64,000 nt of DNA from Streptomyces sp. HUAS ZL42. GTDB taxonomy: Bacteria; Actinomycetota; Actinomycetes; Streptomycetales; Streptomycetaceae. Under the pieces are notes generated by a model that searched no databases, had not been told where the DNA came from, and saw nothing but the letters and a program-made list of their open reading frames with translations. The stretch is taken from NCBI RefSeq assembly GCF_040782645.1, contig NZ_CP160403.1, positions 3,596,001 through 3,660,000 of the forward strand, read 5' to 3'. Position numbers and translations under genes: made by a program. Positions 17,610-26,977 of this stretch are shown here, one piece after another; within the stretch, counting starts at the first letter, position 1; each line of letters begins with the position of its first letter.

Positions 17610-18068
17610 CTACGCGCCGACCCATTCATCGGTCCCGTCGGAGAACCTCTGGTGCTTCCAGATGGGCACTTCGTGCTTGAGATCGTCGATCAGCTTCCGG
17701 CACGCTTCGAAGGCCTCACCGCGGTGCGGACACGACACGCCCACGACGACGGCGAGATCCCCGACCTCGAGATCCCCGACGCGATGCACCGCGGCCAGCG
17801 CCCGCACCGGATACTCGGCGACGACCTTCTCCGCGATCCGCCGCATCTCCGCCTCGGCACTGGGATGGCAGGAGTACCCGAGCGCATCGACGTCGGCACC
17901 CCCGTCATGGTTGCGCACGGTCCCCACGAACAGGGCGATCCCCCCGGCCGCGTCGTCCCCCACGGCCCGGAAGACCTCGTCCACGGAGAGTGGTGTCTCC
18001 CGGATGCCGATCAACTTGATGGCGTCCTGAGCCCCCTGCTCGCCGGGGTGATCATTGGTGGCTGTCAT
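17610..18068 (-). CDS. moaE: Molybdopterin synthase catalytic subunit MoaE
   Basis: Large subunit of molybdopterin synthase, which inserts two sulfurs from MoaD-thiocarboxylate into precursor Z (152 aa). Characteristic parts are ALFVGTVRNHDGG near residue 43, SCPHRGEAFEACR near 112 and the active-site Lys in VPIWKHQRF near 133. No moaD is adjacent; the sulfur-carrier activating enzyme MoeZ is encoded 30 kb away at 48294-49472. Confidence 0.95.
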   Translation of the reverse strand: MTATNDHPGEQGAQDAIKLIGIRETPLSVDEVFRAVGDDAAGGIALFVGTVRNHDGGADVDALGYSCHPSAEAEMRRIAEKVVAEYPVRALAAVHRVGDLEVGDLAVVVGVSCPHRGEAFEACRKLIDDLKHEVPIWKHQRFSDGTDEWVGA

Positions 18069-18182
18069 GGCTCCATCGTGCCGCACGTCGCTGACGACGG
18101 GGAATGGCGTTATCGTCCGGCACGCGTGCGTGGGCGATTGGAGCCTCCTACAGGCGGCCGGTTCCGTACAGCCGCGGGCGGT

Positions 18183-18285
18183 CGTGCCGCTGGGGCGGCA
18201 CGGGTGGGCGCGGGCGGCACCCCGTCAGCGCCGGGCTGCGCGACCCACCCCACGCCCGCACCAACCCCGGGCACCTCTCAAGACA
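18183..18285. repeat. Dispersed GC-rich repeat, second locus
   Basis: The gap between moaE and the SDR gene repeats the 20-nt hairpin phrase of 7391-7410 exactly (18183-18202). It continues with a single GCGCCGGGCTGCGCGACCCACCCC-like unit related to the array at 7466-7790, although the two loci are 10 kb apart. No gene is visible in 18069-18308. Confidence 0.75.
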
Positions 18286-18308
18286 CGCCCGCTTGGAACA
18301 CCGCTTCC

Positions 18309-19424
18309 TCAAACCCTCCGCCGAGCCTTCCGAGCCCTCCGCACCACAGCCGCCGCCCCCAGCAGAGCCACCGTCGCCCCCGCGGCCCCCGCCGCAGTCG
18401 CGTCCTTCCGCCCCAGCCGCCGCCCGGCAACCGTGTGCCTCCCGGAAACCTCCTCCAGCAGCTCCGCGAGCACCTCCTCGTTGGTCCACTGCGGCCGCCA
18501 CCCCGCGTCATGGAGCCGGCTCCCACTCACCACCCAGGGATACATCGTGTACGCCAGATCCCCAGCCGGAGACGGTGTCAGCCCGATCCGGTGCAGCCGA
18601 GCCGCCGCCCCCAGCGCGACAGCGGACGGCAGTTCCATCCGCCGGATCCCGCTGAGCTCCTCGACCTCCTCCTGCTCCAGCCACCCGTCGCACCCGACGG
18701 CGAGCTCCCCGTCGACCTTCTCCAGAACGGCGTACTCCAGAGCACCGCACAGATCCTCGACGTGGCAGAACTGCCAGGCGGGCCGCGACCCGGCGACCAC
18801 CAGCAGCCGAGGGGACTCGAAGTACCTGGTCAGCGCGGTGTCCGTGCCCCCCACCAGCACTGCGGGCCGCACCACGGTGACATTGAGCCCCGGATGCGCC
18901 CGCGGCGCGCGCCGCGCGAGCCGCTCGATCTCGAGCAGATCCCCGACGCCGGTCGCCTCGGCGGTCGCCCGCAGCTCCGCGTCCTCCGACAGCGGCAGCT
19001 CGTTGTCCGGCAGCGCCCCGTACACCATCGCGGACGTGCACAGCACCACGCGGTGCACCCCGGCCGCCGCGGCGGCGGTCAGCACGGTCTGCGTCCCCCG
19101 GACGTTGTAGGCCGTTCGGGCGGCCGTGTCACTCCCCAGGTCCAGATCGAGCGCGAGGTGCACCACCACGTCCGCACCGCGCAGCTTGTCGGCGATGGCC
19201 GGGTCGCGCACGTCCAGGATGTGCCACTGCGCCGCGGCGCACTCGCCGCGCCGCTCATCGATGGCGATGACCTGCTTGATCTCCTCCGAAGCGGCGAGTC
19301 GCCCGGTGAGCAGCGCGCCGACGCCGGACGCGGCACCGGTGACCGCGACGACGGGCCCGCGCGCGGCGGGCGAGGTGGTTGACCGGTTTCGCGCTGCGCG
19401 AACCTGCGGATCTGGGGAACTCAC
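18309..19424 (-). CDS. SDR-family NAD-dependent epimerase/oxidoreductase
   Basis: Extended short-chain dehydrogenase-type protein of 371 aa. The Rossmann motif VTGAASGVG is near residue 19, followed by the DVRDP and VVHLALDLD blocks. The region usually holding YxxxK is altered (SAMVYGALPDNELPLSED), so catalysis as an epimerase is uncertain. The GTG at 19424 has a GGAGA site 7 nt upstream. The C-terminal end is an Ala/Arg-rich hydrophobic stretch that might touch the membrane. Confidence 0.75.
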   Translation of the reverse strand: MSSPDPQVRAARNRSTTSPAARGPVVAVTGAASGVGALLTGRLAASEEIKQVIAIDERRGECAAAQWHILDVRDPAIADKLRGADVVVHLALDLDLGSDTAARTAYNVRGTQTVLTAAAAAGVHRVVLCTSAMVYGALPDNELPLSEDAELRATAEATGVGDLLEIERLARRAPRAHPGLNVTVVRPAVLVGGTDTALTRYFESPRLLVVAGSRPAWQFCHVEDLCGALEYAVLEKVDGELAVGCDGWLEQEEVEELSGIRRMELPSAVALGAAARLHRIGLTPSPAGDLAYTMYPWVVSGSRLHDAGWRPQWTNEEVLAELLEEVSGRHTVAGRRLGRKDATAAGAAGATVALLGAAAVVRRARKARRRV

Positions 19425-19616
19425 CGGGCGTCTCCAGCGGTTGTCTTCAGTACGAGCGCGAGTGACGCGTCCGTACCAGGTGGCATCCATCCTGCCGCAG
19501 GCCAAGAGTCGGCGAAGCACCGAGGCTCGAAGCGCCCTTGGTGTCTACGCTGGGTGGTGTTATCGGGCAGTCGTGCCGCCGGAGGCAACCGGTGGCCTTA
19601 CCAGCCGAGGAATCCC

Positions 19617-21056
19617 GTGAGTGACACCCCATTCGGATTCGGCCTTCCGCCGGAGGAGCCGGAAGACGGCGACGAGGGCAAGAAGAAGGACCAGCAGAGC
19701 GGTGGTGGTCAGGGACCGGACAACCCGTTCGGCTTCGGACTGCCCGGCGCCGGAGGCTTTGGCGGCCCCGGCGCGGACAATCCGCTCGCTGCCATGTTCG
19801 GTTCGCTGAACCCCACCGACCTGGGCGCCGCGTTCCAGCAACTGGGCCAGATGCTCTCGTACGAGGGCGGCCCGGTGAACTGGGACATGGCCAAGCAGAT
19901 CGCACGCCAGACGGTCGCCCAGGGGACCGCCGACGGCGTCAAGGACGCGAGTGTCGGCCCCGGCGAGCGCACCGCGGTCCAGGAAGCCGTCCGTCTGGCC
20001 GACCTGTGGCTGGACGACGTGACGTCCCTGCCGTCGGGTGCCGCCTCCGCCGTGGCGTGGAGCCGCGCGGAGTGGGTCGAGGCCACTCTTCCCGCCTGGA
20101 AGGAGCTCGTCGACCCGGTCGCCGAGCGCGTCGGTAACGCCATGGGCGACGTCCTGCCGGAGGAGATGCAGGCCATGGCCGGCCCGCTGATCGGCATGAT
20201 GCGCTCGATGGGCGGCGCCATGTTCGGCACGCAGATCGGGCAGGCCGTGGGTGTACTCGCGGGCGAGGTCGTCGGCTCCACCGACATCGGCCTGCCGCTC
20301 GGCCCGGCCGGCAAGGCCGCGCTGCTGCCGGTCAACATCGAGACGTTCGGCAAGGACCTGGGCGTGGCGAAGGACGAGGTGCGGCTGTATCTCGCCCTGC
20401 GCGAGGCTGCCCACCAGCGTCTGTTCGCGCACGTTCCGTGGCTGCGCTCACACCTGTTCGGCGCAGTCGACGGGTACGCGCGCGGGATCAAGGTCGACAC
20501 GGCCAAGCTGGAGGACGTGGTCGGCCAGTTCGACCCGCAGAACCCGGAGCAGCTGCAGGACGCCCTGCAGCAGGGCATGTTCCAGCCGGAGGACACCCCC
20601 GAGCAGAAGGCCGCCCTGGCCCGTCTGGAGACGGCCCTGGCGCTCGTGGAGGGCTGGGTCGACGCGGTGGTCCACGCGGCGGCGAAGCCGCGCCTGTCGT
20701 CGGCGGACGCGCTGCGCGAGACGCTGCGCCGCCGCCGGGCCACGGGCGGTCCGGCCGAGCAGACCTTCGCCACGCTGATCGGTCTGGAGCTGCGCCCCCG
20801 CCGCCTGCGTGACGCCTCCCGTCTGTGGGCCTCGCTCACGGACGCGCGCGGTGTCGACGGCCGGGACGCCCTGTGGGCCCACCCGGACATGCTGCCGACG
20901 GCCGGCGACCTGGACGACCCGGACGGCTTCGTGCACCGCGAGCAGCTGGACTTCTCCGAGCTGGACAAGATGCTCGGCGAGGCGGCGAGCGGCGGCCACA
21001 CGCCGAAGCCGAACCTGAAGAAGGACGACGAAGCCGAGGGCGACGACGCCGAGTGA
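19617..21056 (+). CDS. Zinc-dependent metalloprotease, DUF2342 family
   Basis: Protein of 479 aa of the DUF2342 (zincin-like) family found across actinobacteria; a homologue lies near whiB7 in mycobacteria. A Gly/Phe-rich, charged N-terminus (about 1-60) precedes a helical domain. The family's metal-site region appears as LREAAHQRLFAHVPWL near residue 265. The GTG at 19617 follows GAGGAATCCC. Its stop overlaps the NUDIX start (GTGA), so the two genes are translationally coupled. Confidence 0.85.
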   Translation: MSDTPFGFGLPPEEPEDGDEGKKKDQQSGGGQGPDNPFGFGLPGAGGFGGPGADNPLAAMFGSLNPTDLGAAFQQLGQMLSYEGGPVNWDMAKQIARQTVAQGTADGVKDASVGPGERTAVQEAVRLADLWLDDVTSLPSGAASAVAWSRAEWVEATLPAWKELVDPVAERVGNAMGDVLPEEMQAMAGPLIGMMRSMGGAMFGTQIGQAVGVLAGEVVGSTDIGLPLGPAGKAALLPVNIETFGKDLGVAKDEVRLYLALREAAHQRLFAHVPWLRSHLFGAVDGYARGIKVDTAKLEDVVGQFDPQNPEQLQDALQQGMFQPEDTPEQKAALARLETALALVEGWVDAVVHAAAKPRLSSADALRETLRRRRATGGPAEQTFATLIGLELRPRRLRDASRLWASLTDARGVDGRDALWAHPDMLPTAGDLDDPDGFVHREQLDFSELDKMLGEAASGGHTPKPNLKKDDEAEGDDAE

Positions 21057-21580
21057 GCCTGTACGACGACGCGGTCCTCGTTCTCAAGGGGTTCGAGGAC
21101 CAGGAAGAGCTGCGCCAGGCCTACCTGGACCATCTCGCGGCGCACCCGGACGGCATGTGGAAGGCCTGCGAGGACGGCCATCTCACCGCGAGCGCCCTCG
21201 TGATCGACCCGTCGCGCGGGCGTGTTCTGCTGACCCTCCACAAGAAGCTCCGCATGTGGCTGCAGATGGGCGGCCACTGCGAGCCGGGCGACCTCACCCT
21301 TGACTCCGCTGCTCTGCGTGAGGCCACCGAGGAGTCGGGCATCGAGGGGCTGACGCTGTTGCCCGGCGGCCCGGTGAGGCTCGACCGGCACCCGATCCCG
21401 GCGCCCTGCCACTGGCACTTCGACGTCCAGTACGCGGTCCTGGCACCGCCGGACGCGACTCATGCCATCAGCGAGGAGTCACTCGACGTGCGCTGGTTCC
21501 CGTACGACGAGGTGGCGGACGTGGCGGACGAGTCCGTCGTCCGACTGCTGGAGGCGACACGGTCAAGGCTTCGGCCCTGA
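21053..21580 (+). CDS. NUDIX hydrolase
   Basis: Nucleoside-diphosphate-linked hydrolase of 175 aa. The NUDIX box runs from GGHCEPGD to REATEESGI at about residues 68-93, with a slightly expanded spacing between the Gly and the REATEE core, which carries the metal-binding Glu residues. The substrate cannot be inferred. The GTG start overlaps the previous stop codon. Confidence 0.88.
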   Translation: MSLYDDAVLVLKGFEDQEELRQAYLDHLAAHPDGMWKACEDGHLTASALVIDPSRGRVLLTLHKKLRMWLQMGGHCEPGDLTLDSAALREATEESGIEGLTLLPGGPVRLDRHPIPAPCHWHFDVQYAVLAPPDATHAISEESLDVRWFPYDEVADVADESVVRLLEATRSRLRP

Positions 21581-21586
21581 CGCATG

Positions 21587-21618
21587 TGTAAGGGGCGGCC
21601 ACCCGGCCGCCCCTTACA
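21587..21618. terminator. Bidirectional terminator between NUDIX and AIM24 genes
   Basis: A perfect 14-bp stem (21587-21600 with 21605-21618) and a 4-nt loop lie between two convergent genes. Confidence 0.85.
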
Positions 21619-21634
21619 TCCGCTGTCCGTCCGG

Positions 21635-22390
21635 TCAGCTCCAGACGTTGCCCTGGTTCTGCCCGCGGGCCCCGTGCTGCCCCATGCCGTACTGCGCGGC
21701 GAGGCCCTGCCCGATCTGGGCGTTCTGCGGCGGCAGCAGTTCGCTGGGCTGGACGAGCGCGTAACCGCTGCCCATGAAGCTGAGCTCCCAGCCCTCGCCG
21801 GTGTTGCCGCGGCGGCGCCACACCCCGGAGGAATGCGTCTGAGCCTGCATCTGCACACGCAGCCCGGTGGACCAGGCCACGATCGCGTCGGCGTCGCAGT
21901 TGACGTACTTGTCGGGCGTGACCTGCATCATCAGCGGAGCGCCCGAGGTCATCAGGGCGACCCGGCCCCGGCCGGTGATGTTGAGCTGGTACTTACCGGA
22001 GCCGGAGATGCCGTAAAGGCTGTCGACGGCGATGACCTCGTGGTGCAGCGAGGAGTCCATCGCGAGCACGTAGCTGCTGTCGACCGTCAGCCCGTCCTGC
22101 TCCACGTCCACCAGGTGGATGTACTGGGCGAGGTTGGCGAGGTAGACCGTGCCCTGCCCGTGGCAGCGCATCAGGTCCAGGCCCTCGCCGGTGCGGGCAC
22201 GCGCGCGTGACTGCTGGTTGCTCCGGTACTCGGCGTCGAACTCGACGAGTCCCTGATAGGCGACCATGGTGCCCTTGCGGGCGAGGATGTCGTCGTGACC
22301 CTCCAGGGTGACACGGAGCATCTGCTTGCTCTGCAGGCTCCAGCGCTCCTGGGTCTGCTGGTCGTTGTAGGCGAAAAGCGGGCTCTGCAT
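21635..22390 (-). CDS. AIM24-family protein (third gene of operon)
   Basis: A 251-aa beta-rich AIM24-domain protein. The domain is related to a mitochondrial biogenesis factor and appears in bacterial stress gene sets; its molecular role is unknown. Typical phrases are LARKGTMVAYQGLVEFD, the GQGTVYLAN repeat and ALVQPSELLP near the end. It follows the next AIM24 gene after 18 bp and is the last gene of a TerD-AIM24/AIM24/AIM24 operon. Confidence 0.87.
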   Translation of the reverse strand: MQSPLFAYNDQQTQERWSLQSKQMLRVTLEGHDDILARKGTMVAYQGLVEFDAEYRSNQQSRARARTGEGLDLMRCHGQGTVYLANLAQYIHLVDVEQDGLTVDSSYVLAMDSSLHHEVIAVDSLYGISGSGKYQLNITGRGRVALMTSGAPLMMQVTPDKYVNCDADAIVAWSTGLRVQMQAQTHSSGVWRRRGNTGEGWELSFMGSGYALVQPSELLPPQNAQIGQGLAAQYGMGQHGARGQNQGNVWS

Positions 22391-22408
22391 GGCGTTTCTG
22401 GCTCCCCC

Positions 22409-23089
22409 TCAGCCCCGGAACCGGAGGCGGTCGGTGCTGTCCTCGCTGGGCTGGACGACGACGATGCCCTGGCCCGAGAAGGCCATCTGGTACGCCTCGC
22501 CGCTGCCCCGGCCGATCAGTGACTGCGCCTTGAAGCTGCGCTTGCCCTTCACCTTGAGGTTCGGGGACCAGGCGACGAGCGCGTCCGGGTCGACGTACGT
22601 CTCGTCCTCACCGCCGCCGCAGTCGACGACGATCGGCTTGCCCCGGGAGGTCAGCGCGACCCAGCCCTGCCCGGAGATCTTGGTGTTCCACAGGCCCTGC
22701 CCGGCGAACTTCGCCAGCCCCTTGACCCGCTCGACGCCCCACGTCAAGTGGGCGTCGAAGGCGAGCAGGTTGGTGGCGTTGACGGAGATCCCGTCGCCGT
22801 TGAGGTTGATCACGACGACGTCGGCGCCGTAGTCGGCGAGGTAGAGCAGGCCGTCGCCGGAGCACTTCATCAGGGGCGCGCCCTCACCGGTGGCCCAGTC
22901 GCGCGCGATCTGGCGCACGGCCGGCGGGTTGGGCTCGTACTGGACGAAGCCTTCGTAGGCGACCATCGAGCCCACGCGCGCGAGGAGGTCGTTTCCGGTC
23001 TGCATGGCGACCTTCAGCATGTGGTTGCCGTGGTTCTCCATGCGGGCGGTGACGGGTGCGGGAGCGTAGCCCGCGAGCGGCTGGTTCAT
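22409..23089 (-). CDS. AIM24-family protein (second gene of operon)
   Basis: A 226-aa AIM24-domain protein, paralogous to both neighbours (LLARVGSMVAYEGFVQYEP, GDGLLYLADYGADV, GQGIVVVQPSED). The ATG at 23089 has GAGGGAG upstream, which overlaps the end of the TerD-AIM24 gene, so translation is probably coupled. No catalytic residues are recognisable. Confidence 0.87.
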   Translation of the reverse strand: MNQPLAGYAPAPVTARMENHGNHMLKVAMQTGNDLLARVGSMVAYEGFVQYEPNPPAVRQIARDWATGEGAPLMKCSGDGLLYLADYGADVVVINLNGDGISVNATNLLAFDAHLTWGVERVKGLAKFAGQGLWNTKISGQGWVALTSRGKPIVVDCGGGEDETYVDPDALVAWSPNLKVKGKRSFKAQSLIGRGSGEAYQMAFSGQGIVVVQPSEDSTDRLRFRG

Positions 23090-23102
23090 GACGGGCTCTC
23101 CC

Positions 23103-24806
23103 TCAGATCTCGTACGGCTGGACGACGATGAAGTTGCCGGGCGCGCCCCGGAACTGGAGGTTGACGCTCTCTCCGGTGTCGCCGGCGTACGCGTTGCGTC
23201 GCATGCGCACCTGGCTGGAGACGACCACCTGGGAGGCGGCCGACCAGGCGACCACCGCATTGCAGTCGGCGAACGTCGTGGGGGTGACCGGCAGCACCAC
23301 GGGCGTGCCGTGCGTCTTCACGACGATCGTGCCCGTGCCCTGGAACTGCATCGTGAACAGCGCGCCGCCGGGGATGCCGTGTCCCTCGATGCGGCGGACC
23401 TCGTACTGGAGGCTCTCGTCGAAGGCGAGGACGTTCTCGGCGGAGACGCAGATCGCGTCGCCCTGGAGCTCGACGGGGTGCAGATGGGTGGAGTTCTCGG
23501 CGAGGAACACCTGTCCCTGGCCGGTACACCGCATCAGCTGCATCTCCTGACCGGTCGCGTTGCCCACGACCCGGCCGGCGAACCCGGCGCCCTTGTAGCT
23601 GAAGTCGACCTTGCCCTGGTAGAGCACCATGCTGCCCTGCCGGGCCAGCACGGGCTGGCCGCCGATGCCGAGGTCGACGCGGACCATCTTCCGGTTCTGC
23701 TGAGTCCAGCGCTGCCCGGTGGGCGTCTCCTTGAACTGCTGGAGCGCGGCGGTCACACCGGCGCCCTGGGGCGCGCCCTGCGGCACTCCGTACGGTGCGG
23801 CCTGCTGGCCCGGGACCTGCCCGAAGGGGGGCTGCTGGCCGTAGCCGGGGGGCGGGGTCGGGGCCTGCGGCTGTCCGTAGCCGGGCGGCGGAGCCGGGGC
23901 CTGCGGAGCCTGGGGCTGACCGTAGCCCGGAGGCAGCGGGGCCGTCTGGCCAGGAGCCTGGCCGTACGGGGCCTGCTGCTGGCCGGGCTGCCCGTACGGT
24001 GCGGGCGCCGGGGCCGGAGGCGGCACCTGGGCACCGCCGGGAGGCGTCATCGGCGCGATGATGGTGGGCGCGGCGTGGACGGACGGCGCGGGTGCGGGGG
24101 CCGGGGGCGGAGTGGCGCCCGGCGGGGGCGCGAACCCCTGCGCGGCAGGCTGCGGAGCCGGGGCGGGTGCCGGGGCGGCGGGGGCGCCGAACGCGGGCGG
24201 CGCGGCGGCCTGGGCGGGCGGTGCGAAGCCCGGGTTGGCGCCGGCCTGCGGCTGCTGGGGAGCCGCAGGAGTCTCCTCCTCGGCGACCTCGCCACCGAAG
24301 TTCTTCAGCAGTGCGTCGAGGCCACCGTCGAAGCCCTGCCCGACCGCGGCGAACCGCCAGACGTCCTTCAGATAGAAGTCGCCCAGCATCACGGCCCGTT
24401 CGGTGGAGAACTCCGAGCCGTTGAAGGAGTACCGGGCCACCTCCTCGCCGCCCGCGACGATACGGATGTATCCAGCGTTGATCTGCGACATCTGCCCGGC
24501 GCCGTCGATCGTCGCCGTGAACGACAGCTTGTGGATCTGCGACGGGATCCGGTCGAGCGTGACCCGGAACGACTCCGTGTCGCCCGCCTGGGCACCCAGG
24601 AGCTGGATGGACTCCTCGGGGGACTTCGGCTGGTTGAAGAAGACGAAGTACCGGTCGTCCGAGAGCCGTTCGTCGGCGTCCAGACCGAAGCAGCTGATGT
24701 CGAAGGTCAGTCCGGGGCCGGTGATCTGCACGCCTACGTACAGATCGGTGCCCGCGGTGAGGTCACTGATCCTGGCCTTGTGGCCGCGTTGGAATTCCCT
24801 GGCCAT
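23103..24806 (-). CDS. TerD-AIM24 fusion protein
   Basis: First gene of the three-gene AIM24 operon (567 aa). Residues 1-185 form a TerD domain of the tellurium-resistance family (LYVGVQITGPGLTFDISCFGLDADERLSDDRYFVFFNQPKSPE), with Asp residues typical of its calcium sites. Residues about 190-375 are a flexible Pro/Gly/Gln/Ala linker with repeated GYGQPQAP-type units. Residues 380-567 are an AIM24 domain. The tandem duplication of AIM24 downstream suggests a multi-subunit assembly. Cytoplasmic; exact function unknown. Confidence 0.9.
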   Translation of the reverse strand: MAREFQRGHKARISDLTAGTDLYVGVQITGPGLTFDISCFGLDADERLSDDRYFVFFNQPKSPEESIQLLGAQAGDTESFRVTLDRIPSQIHKLSFTATIDGAGQMSQINAGYIRIVAGGEEVARYSFNGSEFSTERAVMLGDFYLKDVWRFAAVGQGFDGGLDALLKNFGGEVAEEETPAAPQQPQAGANPGFAPPAQAAAPPAFGAPAAPAPAPAPQPAAQGFAPPPGATPPPAPAPAPSVHAAPTIIAPMTPPGGAQVPPPAPAPAPYGQPGQQQAPYGQAPGQTAPLPPGYGQPQAPQAPAPPPGYGQPQAPTPPPGYGQQPPFGQVPGQQAAPYGVPQGAPQGAGVTAALQQFKETPTGQRWTQQNRKMVRVDLGIGGQPVLARQGSMVLYQGKVDFSYKGAGFAGRVVGNATGQEMQLMRCTGQGQVFLAENSTHLHPVELQGDAICVSAENVLAFDESLQYEVRRIEGHGIPGGALFTMQFQGTGTIVVKTHGTPVVLPVTPTTFADCNAVVAWSAASQVVVSSQVRMRRNAYAGDTGESVNLQFRGAPGNFIVVQPYEI

Positions 24807-24923
24807 GCGTAACGACCGTCCCCCATCCCGAATGTGAGTGCGTCGCGCCAGGCTAACGGCAAACTCGGACACCGGACGAAGTCGGTACAGACCCGGTACA
24901 CAACCTCTGCCCGGGGACGGCCG

Positions 24924-25520
24924 TCACTCGCTGCGAGCGCCCGGCAGATGGGGCAGCCGGTCGGCGGCCACCACCCCTTCGAGAAACCCCCGGGCCCGCT
25001 CGGTCCTCGGATACGCCTCGAGGAGCCGCCAGAAGTCGGGGCCGTGCCCGGGCACCAGAAGATGCGCCAGCTCATGGACGAGGACGTAGTCGATGACGTA
25101 CTCGGGCATGCCCTGCAGACGGTGGGACAGACGGATACTGCCCTCGGCCGGGGTGCACGAGCCCCACCGGGTGTTCTGGTTGGTGACCCAGCGGACCGAG
25201 GCGGGCCGCGCCCGGCCGTCGAAGTACTGGGCCGACAGCCGCTCGGCGCGCTCGGCCAGTTCGGCGTCGCCCGGCACCCGCCTGCTCTCCTGTGCGGCCA
25301 GCTTGTCGAGCATGACGGTCACCCAGCGCTGCTCCTCCGCCTCCGACATCCGGGCAGGGATGAGTACGACGGTGCGATCGCCCTCGCGGTAGGCGGAGAC
25401 CGTCCGGCGTCGCCGGGTGCTCCTGCGTACCTCGATCGCGCTCGCCCCCGAGCCGCTCGGCGGCTGGCTCGTCGTGCTGCGCTGTGGCGTTCCGGCGCGG
25501 TGCAGTGGGTCGGCGGGCAC
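24924..25520 (-). CDS. YgjP/WLM-type metallopeptidase
   Basis: Zinc peptidase-like protein of 198 aa (COG1451/DUF45, M48-like). The zinc motif HELAHL with a third His about eight residues on (HGPDFW) is near residue 150, and the family phrase NTRWGSCTP is near 117. The GTG start at 25520 is weakly supported; a shorter N-terminus is possible since the first 30 residues are low-complexity. Substrate unknown. Confidence 0.82.
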   Translation of the reverse strand: MPADPLHRAGTPQRSTTSQPPSGSGASAIEVRRSTRRRRTVSAYREGDRTVVLIPARMSEAEEQRWVTVMLDKLAAQESRRVPGDAELAERAERLSAQYFDGRARPASVRWVTNQNTRWGSCTPAEGSIRLSHRLQGMPEYVIDYVLVHELAHLLVPGHGPDFWRLLEAYPRTERARGFLEGVVAADRLPHLPGARSE

Positions 25521-25595
25521 GCCCTGACGTTACCCGCTGCACACGGGGGAAGTCCCCTCTCCGGGACGGTTCGATGCCGATCCCCCACATGCGTT

Positions 25596-25621
25596 TGATT
25601 TGTAGGACTGATTTGTACGAC
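25596..25621. repeat. 13-bp tandem repeat in a divergent promoter region
   Basis: TGATTTGTAGGAC (25596-25608) is followed directly by TGATTTGTACGAC (25609-25621), one mismatch. It is AT-rich against the background and lies between the divergent YgjP-like and ThiF-like genes. A DnaA-box-like TGTGGACAA follows at 25635-25643. Probably a promoter or operator. Confidence 0.55.
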
Positions 25622-25762
25622 GAATTCCGCAGCCTGTGGACAACCTTCGTCGCCCATCGAAGCGGGCCGGGCATGCTGGCACTCGTCGGCGGAGCGAGGT
25701 CGCCCCCACGCCCCCGCTCCGCCGACGCGAACGGGCGATTCCAAGGGCTACGGGGGCCTCTC

Positions 25763-26977
25763 ATGCATCCGATGGTGAAGCCCGCGCTGCGGCGCGGGTG
25801 GCGCGACCTCAACACCGTGCAGTTCGGAATGACACCGGCGCACGCGATGACACTCGGTCCGATGGACACGGCCACGGGCAGCTTCCTCGAGCTGCTCAAC
25901 GGCACCCGCGGCCTCGCCCTGCTGCGCGAGGAGGGGCGGCGCATGGACCTGCCCGACGGTCATGTCGACAGGCTGGTGGAGCGGCTGGCGCGGGCCGGGC
26001 TCCTCGACGACGCCCGCGGGGGCGGGCCGGCCGCCGACACCCTGTGGGGCAGGAAGGAGGTGCTCGACCGGCTGCGTCCCGACCTGGCCCAGCTGTCCCT
26101 GATCACCTCGGAGCCCGGCGACGCGATCGGGCGCCTGGCCGCCCGCCGCTCCCTGCGCGTGCAGGTGAGAGGCGCGGGCAGGGTGGGCACCGTCCTCGCC
26201 TCGCTGCTGGCGGGCGCCGGGGTCGGCGAGGTCGACGTACGCGACAGCGGCCGTGTCGAGCCGTGGGACGTCGCACCCGGCGGGCTGCCCGCCGAATCCG
26301 TCGGCGAGCGCAGGGACCAGGCCGCCCGCCGTGCCGTGCGCCGGGCCGCACCCGACCGCCCGCCGCGCCGTGCCGCCGGGCCGTCGCCGCAGGAGGGCGA
26401 GCCGGGCTTCTCCCTGGTGGTCCTCGCCCCTCGCGACGACGTCGGCGTGCACGCACCGCCACCGTCCGCCGCCGACCCGCTCATCGCCTCGGGCACGCCC
26501 CACCTCTACGCCGGCGTGGTGGAGGGAACCGGCATCGTCGGCCCGCTCGTCCTGCCCGGCGAAACGGCCTGCGCAGGCTGTCTGCACGAGGGACGCACCG
26601 ACCGGGATCCGGCCTGGCCGCGTCTGGTAGCGCAGTGGAGCTCGGGAAAACCGCGCCAGGTGCGCCCCTGCGACCTGACGTTGGCCACGACCGTCGCGGG
26701 GCTGGCGGCCGCGCACGCGCTCGCCTGTCTGGACGGCCTGGTCCCGTCGAGTGCGGGCGCGCGCTGGGAGGTCTCCGTGCCCGTGCTCCAATGGCATGCG
26801 CGACCGGTCGCCGCGCACCCCGCATGCCCGTGCGGAGCCGCAAAGAAAGGTAAGAAGGAACACACCTCGGATAGCGGGGGTCCGCACGAGACAATGGCGG
26901 TGCAACGGTCGTCAACGGAGTTACGCCGTAAGGCAGGCGCGGCGCGGCCGGCTGGGACTTGGAGGGCTCATGTCTGA
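25763..26977 (+). CDS. ThiF/E1-like protein lacking adenylation residues
   Basis: A 404-aa protein with an N-terminal winged-helix-like region (about 1-110) and a Rossmann domain at about 130-240 (VQVRGAGRVGTVLASLLAGAGVGEVDV). A zinc-knuckle pattern is at CAGC (about residue 272) and HPACPC (about 355). The E1-family Arg/Gln residues that follow the VExxN segment are not evident, so ATP activation is doubtful. It resembles the leader-binding ocin-ThiF-like proteins of modified-peptide clusters, but no such cluster is here. It overlaps the AarF-type kinase gene by 8 bp. Confidence 0.7.
   Translation: MHPMVKPALRRGWRDLNTVQFGMTPAHAMTLGPMDTATGSFLELLNGTRGLALLREEGRRMDLPDGHVDRLVERLARAGLLDDARGGGPAADTLWGRKEVLDRLRPDLAQLSLITSEPGDAIGRLAARRSLRVQVRGAGRVGTVLASLLAGAGVGEVDVRDSGRVEPWDVAPGGLPAESVGERRDQAARRAVRRAAPDRPPRRAAGPSPQEGEPGFSLVVLAPRDDVGVHAPPPSAADPLIASGTPHLYAGVVEGTGIVGPLVLPGETACAGCLHEGRTDRDPAWPRLVAQWSSGKPRQVRPCDLTLATTVAGLAAAHALACLDGLVPSSAGARWEVSVPVLQWHARPVAAHPACPCGAAKKGKKEHTSDSGGPHETMAVQRSSTELRRKAGAARPAGTWRAHV

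Noticed and set aside
19554..19616. Upstream ATG for the DUF2342 gene
   Set aside because: The GTG at 19617 has the better ribosome site, and the extra residues are unlike the family start.
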